Shown here: one piece after another, positions 20,936-31,459 of the stretch
How the letters are laid out: each line of letters opens with the position of its first letter
Position numbering within the stretch: the first letter of the stretch is position 1
DNA from: Leguminivora glycinivorella
Lineage: Eukaryota; Arthropoda; Insecta; Lepidoptera; Tortricidae
Assembly (NCBI RefSeq): GCF_023078275.1
Contig: NC_062987.1
Coordinates: 20,259,772-20,323,771 of the forward strand
Direction: 5' to 3'
Length of the DNA stretch: 64,000 nucleotides
The notes under the pieces: model-generated
The model's database searches: none
Seen by the model: only the letters and a program-made list of their open reading frames with translations
Told to the model about the DNA's origin: nothing
Translations under genes and position numbers: made by a program

Positions 20936-23854
20936 TACTGGGGACGCTATTGCTATGTTTTGTATGGGAACCCTGCATTTTATGATTAAGCACTGAGACT
21001 TGGCACAGTTGTTCATTGGGTGGCCCTGAGTAGATAAAGATCGGGAGGCATCGAGAGCCCCCCTTAATTTAGGAGGGAGGAGGGGGGGGAAGGCTGGCAC
21101 CTCCGCGCTTCCTTTGAAACCATATTTCTCTAAAACTATACAAAATAGGGCATGCGATATATCATTTTCGGATAAATGAAGGACGAGGAATTCATTTTTG
21201 GAACAAGAAATATGTATTTTAGAACAAAAATACAAAATTAAATGGGAAAATCTGAAAACGAGATTTTTTTTTATACATATTATTGCACATTTTATGAAAA
21301 CTGTAATGGTTTTTTCTAAATAAAAAATATTATTTAATAGCTACATTTATCTAGTTTTAGAAAATGTATAATTTGTTATAGAAATATATTATACGATGAG
21401 TGATAAAAAATAATTTACATCGCCCGATAGGGTGATTTGAATGCTCATTTCAATAAGTTTTGTCAATGATTTCAGGTATAATCACTATTTTTAACACACG
21501 AAAGCCGTAATCATTGTATTTTGTGGCTATTTTAGTGATTAATGTACTTAAAATAAAAAAAATACAAAAAAAAATGTGATAACTTTTTTATAACATTATC
21601 CTATTTTGTTCTTTCTATACAATATATATCTAAAAGCAATAATTATGAATGAAAAGCCACATTTGTGTAGTTTATAAAAATATATAGTTTGTTATATAAA
21701 TATACTACGAAACGCGAGATAAAAAATAATGAAAGTGACGTGGCAGGGCGATCTTGATGTACGGTACGGGTCAGCTTGTATGATTCGATGAGGTGAGGTA
21801 AAGGTACTCAAAGCTCTCAAAAAGTGTACTTATTTAGAGTACTTCAAATTAAACAATATACTTCTATATAGTCTGAATTTAACTATTTATATTACATGAA
21901 ATGATCGATTGATATGATAGGTCAGATACATCTGATCCTAATACATCTTGTGAAATAGTAGTTATCTATATGATTTGCATAATTTATGGATAATTCTTAC
22001 TTGACATATTTATTATTCCAGATCTGCGTCCTGTACTTTGGTTAACGAGTGCCGAAAATAGTTATTAACCAAAAAAGACCGCCAAATTAACAGCATTTCA
22101 CCGACAAAAGCTGCCTTGCACCATTTTTGTAAGGGTTATAGGTATATCAAGGTGTCCATTTATGGGGTCAACTAAACCCAATTCAAAATTTGCCATTATT
22201 TGCTACTTGTGGCTGGACGAAAGTCTGTAACAATTGGGATTTGGGAGCCTACTTGCCCGCAACGTTGCCTGTTGCTGCAGAAACATGCCTCGAAAGTGTC
22301 GGATGCAGGTGTAATAAAAAACAGTGCCGCGTAAGGTGCAACCGTAAAAAAAGACTTTTTAAATTAAATGTTCGGAGCTGATGTGCTTATGCAGTAGATG
22401 TTGTGATATATACATAATTAAATTCAGACTATTCATGTTGTTTTATTTGAATAACTCAAAATAGCTACACTTTTTGAGAGCCTTGAGTAGTTGAGTACTA
22501 GCCCCGATACACATGTTTTCGTCTACCATACTCAGACCATTTTTTGAGGTTCTCCTTTGTACAAAAGCAATGTCTTATTTCAAAAATCATTAATGTTTAA
22601 TGCTAATACGAATCTAGTTTATTTTTTATGGCACTATTGCGCAATAACTAACTATCATTGATACTGAAAGGAAGAATATGACGATTTTTATTTTATCTTT
22701 TATGCATGGGTAAAACCGATTTAAGGGGGCCCAAAGGAAGTAACTAAATTCTGCTAGTAAACTAAAAAATCTTCAAGCCTATGCATGCAGAACTGCTTTA
22801 GGAGAGGAGAACGTGATTAAGACATTTTTTTTGCAAATATAAGTCACATGCAATTTTATTTTACAATCAAAATAAACTATATTATAGGACTTTTACAATT
22901 TTCTGTACTGGGTCGTGATATACCTACATGTGTAAACGTTATTAGAATAAGTATATTTCTGTATTACTAGACGAACTCCACTGCATAGCGGGTAGTACCT
23001 TTACCTCACCTCATCGAATAATGCAAGCTGACCCGTACATTAAAATTTTCATTTTCATTATTTTTTATCTCGAGATTCGTAATATATTTATATAACAAAC
23101 TATATATTTTTATAAACTGTATAAATGTGGCTTTTTATTGATATTTATTGCTTTTAGATATAAATTGTGTAGAAAGAACAAAATAGGATAATGTTAAAAA
23201 AATTATCACATTTTTAATATTTTTTAAAATTTTTGTATGTTTTTTTATTTTAAGTACATTAATCACTAAAATAGCCATTAACTACAATGATTACGGCTTT
23301 CGTGTGTTAAAAATAGTGATTATACCTGAAATCATTGACAAAACTTATTGAAATGAGCATTCAAATCACCCTATCGGGCGATGTAAATTATGTTTTATCA
23401 CTCGTCCTATAATATATTTCTATAACAAATTATACATTTTCTAAAACTAGATAAATGTAGCTATTAAATAATATTTTTTATTTAGAAAAAACCATTACAG
23501 TTTTCATAAAATGTGCAATAATATGTATAAAAAAAAATCTCGTTTTCAGATTTTCCCATTTTATTTTGTATTTTTGTTCTAAAATACATATTTTTTGTTC
23601 CAAAAATGAATTCCTCGTCCTTCATTTATCCGAAAATGATATATCGCATGCCCTATTTTGTATAGTTTTAGAGAAATATGGTTTCAAAGGAAGCGCGGCG
23701 GCGCCAGCCTTCCCCCCCTCCTCCCTCCTAAATTATGGGGGGCTCTCGATGCCTCCCGATCTTTATCTACTCAGGGCCACTCAAGGAACAACCTGTGCCA
23801 AGTCTCAGTGCTTAATCATAAAATGCAGGGTGTTGTGCAATAGCGTCCCCAGTA
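20936..23854. mobile_element. 2.9-kb foldback transposon with ~870-bp inverted arms
   Basis: The ends TACTGGGGACGC and GCGTCCCCAGTA are inverted. The arms (20936-21808 and 22994-23854) match over nearly their whole length, and TCG flanks both sides. It interrupts a family A repeat. The ~1.2-kb centre is not palindromic, apart from a 22-bp inverted pair near 21808 and 22465, and holds a cysteine-rich coding remnant. The superfamily is not identified. Confidence 0.8.
22145..22381 (+). pseudogene. Cysteine-rich C-terminal coding remnant inside the foldback element
   Basis: The frame reads through LPLFATCGWTKVCNN, then ATLPVAAETCLESVGCRC, then NKKQCRVRCNRKK to a stop. The pattern W-x(n)-LP-x-A-x-x-C-x-E-x-x-x-C-x-C-x3-C-x3-RC resembles the cysteine-rich tails of some arthropod transposon-encoded proteins and loosely CXC domains. 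Upstream frames look broken. No RNase H or transposase catalytic core is visible. Function is unknown. Confidence 0.4.
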
Positions 23855-23962
23855 TCGGCGGGGGTTAAAAAAGGGGAGAGATTTATTTTACTTATGACCA
23901 CCACATTAGTAGGTCTGTCTCGTGGAGTCAGTTCAAACATTTACTGAGCTTTAATTGCTCCT

Positions 23963-24437
23963 CATGAAGGGAGACCTACCTCTGTCACTTAAACGTAGGC
24001 TCATGGACATGTGCATACTTCCAGTCCTCACTTACGGTGCACAGACTTGGTCTTTGACGGAAGCTCAGAAGTCCAAACTCGGGGTTTGCCAGAGAGCTAT
24101 GGAGCGCAGCATATTAGGTGTGAAACTAAGGGATCGAATCCGAAACACCACGCTGCGCTCAAAAACTCGGATAATTGATGTAGCTCGAAAAGCGGCCAAG
24201 TTAAAGTGGGACTGGGCTGGACATGTCTGCCGTATGCCGAATGACTTGTGGGCCAAGATAGCCACGGAATGGGAGCCCCATGAGTCGAACAGAGGATCCG
24301 GCAGACCTCGCCGGCGATGGCGGGATAACTTGGACTCCTTTTTGACAGACTGGCCAGTTTTAGCTCAAGATCGAGAAGAATGGAGAAAGAAGGGGGAGGC
24401 CTTTGCCCAGCAGTGGGACACAATAGGCTCACAATAA
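23963..24437 (+). pseudogene. RTE-like reverse transcriptase C-terminus
   Basis: About 158 codons are open to a natural stop: PVLTYGAQTWSLTEAQ, then LGVKLRDRIRN, KWDWAGHVCRM, RPRRRWRDNLDSF and AFAQQWDTIG. This is the post-RT region (thumb/connection and C-terminal tail) of RTE-like non-LTR elements. The catalytic domains and endonuclease were never copied in. The open frame upstream of the element derives from the target duplication. Confidence 0.85.
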
Positions 24438-24443
24438 TAATAA
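23963..24443 (+). mobile_element. 5'-truncated RTE-like LINE with target duplication
   Basis: An 11-bp direct repeat TAATTGCTCCT flanks it (23952-23962 and 24444-24454). The 3' end is a short TAA tandem, as in RTE-clade elements. It is a dead-on-arrival insertion of about 480 bp. Confidence 0.85.
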
Positions 24444-24454
24444 TAATTGCTCCT

Positions 24455-24888
24455 ATTTCGCTGAGGTTATTTAATATAACAAAGTTGCTTAACATTTGCA
24501 AATTCTGCGCGATCAAACCTGCTACCAACTTACTCTGTCAGGCTCTCCATATTTCGCTTACTAAAAAGTTGAATTTATTATAATGGTTACGTTATAATTA
24601 ATGCAACTTTTATGAACCATTAACTAACAGACACGTGTCTGCATTTCTAGTCTTTATTAAATACCCGGGAATTTTCCCTACGTGTCGAAACCAAAACCAT
24701 GCCAATATGAAACACGGTCAAGGAATGACTACGTTATAAATTTTACGCGCAATTCTGACCTCAAAGGTTTTCATGGGCGATCGTTGCCAAATCGAGTCTG
24801 ACAAGTAATAAAGGTTGTTGATTATCGAATGTTAATCTGCCAGTCTGTCGTAAAGCTTTAAGGCCCCGTAAGTTCAGCTTCTCTCCCA
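24455..24888. other. Unassigned stretch
   Basis: No feature is supported. The first part continues the sequence interrupted by the LINE. Confidence 0.4.
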
Positions 24889-24889
24889 C

Positions 24890-25319
24890 CATAGAGGAAT
24901 AAGTATGGGAAGAGTTGTAACTCCATACATCAGTAAATGCGAGTTATTTGTAGTGACATCTATCGTCATTCACTCGTCAATCACGCGCCAACTAGCGTAA
25001 ATGATCAGTACTGCTACTTGTCAATAGACGTCACGACGAACAAAAAGTCTATTGCTCAACAATTTTTAGCTAATATTACAATAGTATTAATCAGTACTTT
25101 GCTTTCAATTACTTCAGCTTATAATATAAGGTGTAAACTGTTTTAATATTACATTTTTGGCAGACGCAATACTGTCGGCACCTAGTGTCGAGTAGCAGTA
25201 CTGATAATTTACGCTAGTTGGCGCGTGATTGACGAGTGAATGACGATAGATGTCACTACAAATAACTCGCATTTACTGATGTATGGAGTTACAACTCTTC
25301 CCTTACTTATTCCTCTATG
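24890..25319. mobile_element. Foldback MITE with ~135-bp arms
   Basis: The arms start CATAGAGGAATAAGTA and are inverted over 24890-25024 and 25185-25319 with few mismatches. CTCCCAC occurs directly outside both ends, a likely 7-bp (perhaps eroded 8-bp) duplication. The ~160-bp centre has no coding capacity. An 8-bp duplication would suggest hAT, which remains open. Confidence 0.75.
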
Positions 25320-25689
25320 CTCCCACTGAGCTTAACCGTCAGTGAGATAACTATGCGTTTTAGCATAGATTAAATATAAGAAGATACCATCTCATACATT
25401 AAAATGCGACCGCCTAACAACGCGCATACAGTACACCACACATAGATGGTGCCACAAAAAAATGCCTCGATCCCAAAAATGCCATCGATTATTTGTAGAT
25501 TGGCGTTAAGTGTCACTTTCGAGCCATAAATCTATGTCAAAAGTGACACTAGGGTGATCTGAGGGTTTTTTATTTACTGGCCAGGGTATATACTAATTTT
25601 CTGACGGACAGCGGCTTGAAATTTGACGCTTTCCGGCCGAGGACAGAAAAAAATAGTAATATAATAATATTGCTCCTTTTGAAACAACG

Positions 25690-25890
25690 CAAATGAAATA
25701 GTACAGTACGATACAAGTGCGAAAAAAAAGAAGTTCGAAACGAGTAAGAAGAGTGTTTTTAATCGACACGAGTTATGAATTTCCTTTTCGCACGTGTATC
25801 GTACGACGTTTTTCAGCATAGATAGCCGTCCTAAATTTTGACCCGGCATATAATGAACCACTTCTCGCTTAGGAATGTATATACTATCTA
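25690..25890. repeat. Hairpin repeat with CGATACA-GTGCG arms
   Basis: GTACGATACAAGTGCGAAAA and the inverted TTTTCGCACGTGTATCGTAC form a hairpin around a GAAACGAG/CTCGT core. Two more copies lie in tandem at 47508-47885. The ORF through it is spurious. Confidence 0.6.
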
Positions 25891-27050
25891 AGTTTTTACA
25901 TCGCTTACGAGTAAAAGTCATAACTAAGAAAATGATTACATACCTATGTTTATGTAAATGTTGAAAGTCGTTAAATATTTAAGTACTTCCTAATACGTAC
26001 CTATTATGTCGTTAACCTGCGTGGATAAACATTACCAATATTATGCTCATTCTCAGTGTAAATACAATAATTATCTTCACTTCTCGCTTGGAACCTGGTA
26101 AACCACACTATACTTGTACAACGAATTAAGAGATATCTAAAAAAAATGTTGAGACAAAACCAAATCGAAATCGGTCCATCCAATCACGAGCTACTTTCCT
26201 ACAGGTGAAGACCGATCTGTTTAAGCTTACAGGGTTATTATACCTAATAAGTAACATTCATTCTGATTTATATTTCATTAGGACACTTTGTTCGGTTCTC
26301 GTTTGTTTCTTTTCTTTTAGTTAATATTTTGATTACCTATACGATTTTGACTCTTGGAGACCCTATACATCTCTAAGGATAATTAGATTAAGTATACAAT
26401 TATACATGTTATCTTTAGTTGTGACATTTAGAGTCATTTGCATCTCTAAAGTAATTTTAGACTTCTTTTTTTGTATTTGTCATTTTCTATATTATTGTGT
26501 AGTTTTTAGTTGAATATCGACATTTAGAGACCTTATACATCTCTAATCATTGTAGTAACGTAATACTTTAGTTAGAACTTAGAATTAGTATTATCAATTG
26601 TAATTTCAGTTCAACTTGTATATTGACGGGTAAAAGTGCCCCTGTGGCCTATTTGCTGAATAAATGATTTGTAATTTGTACAGATAAACACACATTGATG
26701 TCAAACTTGAATCAGTTACCTGGGCGACCGAGCTGCGCTCGGAGTTCGGAAACTCGACAATTCGCGTTTCCCGGGGCCTTAAACTCAGCTACGAGTAGAT
26801 CGATTGTCGAGAAAAGGCGAATATTGTTTCTCAAACTATGAGCGAATGTGGGAAATGCCATGAGCGAAGTGGACCCGACGTAAGCACATTTCGAGTGTTC
26901 GAGGTATCGATATCGGGAGCTTTATAAATAAAAATTTCAGACCACCATTTCGGACAGGGGCCTTTTCTTCCCCGCTAGAAGAGAGCAAATTAGTACAGTC
27001 ATGTACGCCTCACCTCTCAGCTAGTTTACTACCTGAAAATGTACAATTTA
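25891..27050. other. Mostly unassigned, with weak internal repeats
   Basis: GAGACCCTATACATCTCTAA and close variants recur near 26358, 26440 and 26527. At 26610-26680, GTGCCCCTGTGGCCTATTTG and GCTGAATAAATG resemble a retroelement 3' end with a polyadenylation signal. 26700-26990 is GC-richer, with GAGCTGCGCTCGG-type palindromes. Confidence 0.4.
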
Positions 27051-27051
27051 T

Positions 27052-27473
27052 TTGTTTTCCCCTCACTAGCTCGGAAACACTCGTTTTGTCATTTAATACC
27101 AGCGGGTAAAAACGCATTTTATCCACTAGTGGGTAAAGTAATTTTACCTTGAATAAAGTCAAATTAACTGCTTTAAAATTGATAACAGTAGGTGAATCTA
27201 GTAATAAAGGTGATTTACCACCTGTGGAACTACTGGAAGCAGTGATAAACGCATTTTTTGCGTTGTAGTTTCCTCGCTATAGTGAGGGGAAAATTTTTGT
27301 GTTACACTCGGGTGCAAATGTATTTTACTTCTCGTGTGTTAAAAAACTCGCAAGTTCAGGATTACTCGCTACGCTCGTGGTTCAACTATAGAATCCTTTT
27401 ACTTGCTCGTTTTTCAATTCCACACTCGGCGTTAAAATACAACTTTGCCCCCTTGTATAACAAATAACTATTA
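27052..27473 (+). repeat. Family P repeat
   Basis: It starts CCCCTCACTAGCTCGGAAAC, carries CACCTGTGGAACTACT and TTTCCTCGCTATAGTGAGGGG, and ends CTTTGCCCCCTTGTATAACA plus AATAACTATT. Other copies are at 28029 (inverted) and 48535. It holds several short inverted motifs (CCCCTCACTA versus TAGTGAGGGG) but no coding region. Confidence 0.75.
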
Positions 27474-27570
27474 CTTTTTTAAATACCTACCTATAAGTAC
27501 AGAGTGTAAATTCAAAGGCGCCTAGCCTTATAAGAGATAACATATACACTAGAAAAATTTCTGGTACCAC

Positions 27571-27720
27571 TGCGGGCGCGGTCTAGTGTTAAAGACGTTA
27601 GCCGCGTAAGCTGAAGACCCGGGTTCAATTCCCGGCTCGGCCACCAGCGGGCCTAGTCGTTTTTTCTTTCATGTATGATATCTATTTCAGTTTATAGAGT
27701 GTAATTATTTCGAAACTTAG
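27571..27720 (+). mobile_element. tRNA-derived SINE
   Basis: The head has an A-box-like GCGGTCTAGTG segment and a strong B box in CCCGGGTTCAATTCCCGG followed by CTCGGCCACCA. The body GCCTAGTCGTTTTTTCTTTC continues into TGTATGATATCTATTTCAG. A SINE on the opposite strand at 32365 shares the body but has a different head. Confidence 0.6.
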
Positions 27721-27954
27721 TACCTATTCTTAAAGGAAATGCTGACATGTTTTTGATACTAAACGAGATCAATGTCACACCGACCTGTTTTGCGCACAAC
27801 ATATACTTGTTTGCCAAAACATTACTAAAAGATTTCATCACAGTAATTTATACGGTAATAAAGGCGACTCCAAATAAGTGTCATTGAAATGCGACCAATA
27901 TTATGCAAAACTTCTTGATCGATGGCAAGATTCTCGATACGCTCGCGGTTCAAT

Positions 27955-28028
27955 ATTGAAATCTTTCATTTGCTCGAGTATCTATATTGGCATATGTGGT
28001 TAAACAACTTTGCCCCCTTGTAAAACAA
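27955..28028 (+). repeat. Family Q fragment (end only)
   Basis: TGCTCGAGTATCTATATTGG and GGTTAAACAACTTTGCCCCC match the last ~70 bp of family Q. It meets the inverted P copy head to head at AACAATAGTTATTTGTT. Confidence 0.65.
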
Positions 28029-28462
28029 TAGTTATTTGTTATACAAGGGGGCAAAGTTGTATTTTAGCGCCGAGTGCGGAATTGAAAAACGAGCAAGTGA
28101 AAGGATTCTATAGTTGAACCACGAGCGAAACGAGTGGTTCAAGAATAGAATCCTGAACTTGCGAGTTTTTTAACACACGAGAAGTAAAATACATTTGCAC
28201 CCGAGTGTAACACAAAACTTTTCCCCTCACTATAGCGAGGAAACTACAACGCAAAAAATGCGTTTATCACTGCTTCCAGGTAGTTCCACAGGTGGTAAAT
28301 CATCTTTATTACTAGATTCACCTACTTTTATCAATTTTAAAGCAGTTAATTTGACTTTATTCAAGGTCAAATTACTTTACCCACTAGTGGATAAAATGCG
28401 TTTTTACCCGCTGGTATTAAAGGACAAAACACGTGTTTCCGAGCTAGTGAGGGGAAAATAAC
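28029..28462 (-). repeat. Family P repeat, inverted copy
   Basis: This is the reverse complement of the copy at 27052, with the same ends and most internal blocks intact. Together they form a ~430-bp inverted pair about 560 bp apart. The open frame across it is by-product. Confidence 0.75.
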
Positions 28463-28539
28463 TAGGCGAGCGAGCTTCGCTCGGTTCTATTTTATTATAT
28501 CACGTCTTTAGATTTAAAAAAAAAGTCTTATAAATACAA

Positions 28540-28640
28540 AAAATAACTTTATTTCTGGGTGGGATTCGAAACCCTGACATCTGCGATGTGCTTGCGAACA
28601 CACCGATCTCTTACACGACCTCTTATCTCAGCCGATGCCG
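28540..28640 (-). repeat. tRNA-like SINE head, degraded
   Basis: On the minus strand, GTGTGTTCGCAAGCACATCG precedes a B box in AGGGTTTCGAATCCCACCC. The A box is unclear. The flanking DNA to 28835 shows no other feature. Confidence 0.4.
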
Positions 28641-28838
28641 AGACACGAAAGAAAAACGCATGAAAACTCAAAAATTCGCGTTTTCCTGGATCTAAGGCTA
28701 AGCTAGATCGATTTTTCACCCCCGAAAACCCTCACATAAATTTCAGCGTAATCGTTAGAGCGGTTTCCGAGATCGTCGGTATAAAGCATAGTTAACATAG
28801 TATTGGCACGCGTTTAGCGACGAATAAAAAAAATATAT

Positions 28839-29270
28839 TTTCACCACACCAACTGGTAAAGGCATTCTTTGCTATTCGAAAACAGATAGCAAAATTGCAT
28901 TTTATCCACAAGGGGGCAAAGTAATTTCATGCAAATTTTAACCCGATGTCTTAATATGTCTGCTAGATTTTACCCTATAAATGATGATTTTGAATCAAAA
29001 ATATTGAATAAATTGATGAATTTGATTTATTTTGATGTTTTATAGTCAGTATTTTGTTCGTGTTGGTGTGGTGAAAAATTTTGTGTTTCACTCGGTGGCA
29101 AAGTTTGTTTAACCTTCGTGCCTTGATACCCTCGCAACGCTCAAGATTCCACTTTTTGAACCACTCGCTACGCTCGCGGTTCAATATTGGAATCTTTCGC
29201 TTGCTCAGGTATCAATATTGGCACGTGCGGTTAAACAACTACTTTGCCCCCTTGTAAAACAAATAACTAT
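28839..29270 (+). repeat. Family Q repeat
   Basis: It begins TTTTCACCACACCAACTGGT and contains TTTGTTCGTGTTGGTGTGGTG, the words AACCCTCGCAACGCT and TCGCTACGCTCG, and the end GGTTAAACAAC...CTTTGCCCCCTTGTAAAACA. Other copies are at 32640, 49062, 50150 and 62081. An RTE-like LINE has inserted exactly after its terminal AACTATT. Confidence 0.75.
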
Positions 29271-29280
29271 TAAAAATTCA

Positions 29281-30432
29281 TTCATTCAATTCATTCAAAT
29301 CCACGCGGTAAAACAGTTGATGGAGAAATGTCACGAATACAATCGGCCCTTGTGCATGGCCTTCGTTGATTATGAGAACGCCTTCGACAGTGTCGAGCAC
29401 TGGGCCGTGTTTGACGCTCTTCATCGCTGTTCTGTGGATGCGCGCTATGTTGATCTGCTTCGGGAGCTGTACGGCTCGGCAACCATGCAAGTTCGTCTCC
29501 ATAAGACAAGCGAACCGATTTCCATCAAAAGGGGCGTGCGACAAGGAGACACTATTTCACCCAAGCTTTTTACAGCATTACTGGAAGATGTCATAAAAAC
29601 GCTTGAATGGGACAGAACCGGTATCAACATCCATGGTGTCTTCTTGCCGCACTTAAGATTCGCCGACGATATTGTTTTGTTTGCCGAGTCCCTGGATGAT
29701 CTCCAAAGCATGCTCCAAGGTCTATTCCATGCTTCTTTAAAGGTAGGTCTCAAGATGAATATGTCCAAGACCAAGGTTATGTCGAACATCACTGGAGATT
29801 CGAATCCTACTATAACGGTTGGAGCCGAAAATCTGGAGATGGTTAAACAATACGTTTATCTTGGACATATTCTATCTTTTGATAAAGAACAACAAGACAA
29901 GGAGATATCCAGGAGAATCCAGCTAGGCTGGGCGGCATTCAACAAACTAGCGGACATCCTTAAGTCAAATAATGTTCCACAATGCCTGAAGACTCGTCTC
30001 TTCAACCAGTGTGTCCTACCCACCATGACATATGGTGCCGAGACATGGTCGCTCACTAAAAAGGCTGTGCATAAGATACGGGTAGCACAGAGAGCGGTGG
30101 AGCGCACCATGCTCGGCATTAAACTCCAAGATCGAGTGAGGAATGTCGAGATCCGACGCCGCACCATGGTGCGGGACGTGGGTGACGTCATTTCCAAACT
30201 AAAATGGAATTGGGCGGGGCATGTTGCCAGGCAGAGTGATGGCAGGTGGACTAAAATGTTGACCGAATGGTGGCCGTTATCGGATGTAAGAAGCGCCTGG
30301 CATCCGCTGGCTCGTTGGGTGGACGACATCCGAAAAACTGCGGGGCACTTCTGGATGAGATTAGCCCAGGACCGGGATAAGTGGCGTACACGAAGGGAGG
30401 CCTATGCTCAGCAGTGGGCGATTAATGGCTGA
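29281..30432 (+). CDS. RTE-like reverse transcriptase, C-terminal ~380 residues
   Basis: The frame is open from the truncation to its natural stop. RT motif A is MAFVDYENAFDSV, the B region is IKRGVRQGDTISPKLF, and the catalytic motif C is LRFADDIVLF. Then follow YLGHILSF, TYGAETWSLTKK, RVAQRAVERTMLGIKLQDR, KWNWAGHVAR and the tail AYAQQWAING. The endonuclease and the first RT motifs are missing, so it cannot act alone. The absence of stops indicates a fairly recent copy. The plus-strand frame extends a little upstream into the Q repeat, where the first ATG (29218) is accidental. Confidence 0.9.
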   Translation, partial: FIQFIQIHAVKQLMEKCHEYNRPLCMAFVDYENAFDSVEHWAVFDALHRCSVDARYVDLLRELYGSATMQVRLHKTSEPISIKRGVRQGDTISPKLFTALLEDVIKTLEWDRTGINIHGVFLPHLRFADDIVLFAESLDDLQSMLQGLFHASLKVGLKMNMSKTKVMSNITGDSNPTITVGAENLEMVKQYVYLGHILSFDKEQQDKEISRRIQLGWAAFNKLADILKSNNVPQCLKTRLFNQCVLPTMTYGAETWSLTKKAVHKIRVAQRAVERTMLGIKLQDRVRNVEIRRRTMVRDVGDVISKLKWNWAGHVARQSDGRWTKMLTEWWPLSDVRSAWHPLARWVDDIRKTAGHFWMRLAQDRDKWRTRREAYAQQWAING

Positions 30433-30449
30433 AATGATGATGATGATAT
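29281..30449 (+). mobile_element. 5'-truncated RTE-like LINE with 11-bp target duplication
   Basis: TTAAAAATTCA occurs on both sides (29270-29280 and 30450-30460). The 3' end is the short GAT/ATG tandem ATGATGATGATGAT just after the stop, a hallmark of RTE-clade elements. About 1.17 kb is retained. Confidence 0.85.
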
Positions 30450-30460
30450 TTAAAAATTCA

Positions 30461-31457
30461 AAAAAACTGATAATCACATCTTAATTTTAATACGTTGATA
30501 ACTCTATATTAGAACATTTTTATATTAAAGGAAAAAAATGGAAAAATTTCTATAATTTTTTCTATATTAGAAATTTGGTTGATCTAACTTTTTGCGTTTG
30601 TAAGTTATTGATGATAGACGTTGACCGGCGAAAATGCACTGTGAACAAATACATACGTGAAAAATCCCCTTGGTCTGGGTCAATGATTGCTAAATTGTTG
30701 AATTTCCAGAAAACTACTAGGCAATAATTATTGCACAAATCATTATTTCATTAAAGGACAATTAAATAATAGTGGCAAAATAATTCAAAATATCCACTCC
30801 TTGCGGTCCACACGGAATCAACAGACAAAAAAGATGGATGAAAATCTTGTTCAGAGGATGATGAATACTATTTTCAGAAAAGTCCGTAATTTTGTGCATA
30901 AACATACTGAATGATTGAAATATATGTGACACGCTATAAATTAATAAACGATCTTTTATATTCTGCAATAAAAAATATTGTTTACTTTTTTCTTTTCATT
31001 TAAAAATTAAATTCCTCCCATCGCGTACCAATTCTAAATTAACTATGCTTTATTATGTATATATGTATATATGTACTAATTAATAAATATACAAGAATTG
31101 CTCGTTTAAAGGTATATAAGATATTGCCAAGTATGCAAAATGCAGTCTAATTATATGTCAAATATGTTAAAACAATGGTAATTATTTATCTATTCAGTAT
31201 CAGCATGTAATTATTATGTCAAGTCTACACGCGCAAGATAAAATTAGAATCTTTCTAACTTTTTGGATACGAACGAAGTTTTGAGTCCAGTCGGTAAATT
31301 AATAATGGACATCCAAACTTTTCGTATTGCTTTTAAAATATTGAACGACCGATAAATATTACAAAAGTATACGAAAGTCGGACAATAATACCATTTAAAT
31401 AATATATATTGCTCTGATTCAATTTTGTAAGTAAATCAATCTCAGAAGAGTGTTTGT
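30461..31457. other. Unassigned AT-rich stretch
   Basis: No gene, RNA or clear repeat is seen. TATATGTATATATGTA-type low complexity occurs near 31060. Confidence 0.4.
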
Positions 31458-31459
31458 TA

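Noticed and set aside
28975..29184. Protein family beginning NRERSEWFKKWNLERCEG, seen in several places
   Set aside because: It is a by-product of the family Q repeat read on the opposite strand and breaks at different points in each copy.
29218..29280. ATG at 29218 as the start of the RT protein
   Set aside because: It lies in the Q repeat and target duplication upstream of the truncated LINE, so those residues are not part of the element.
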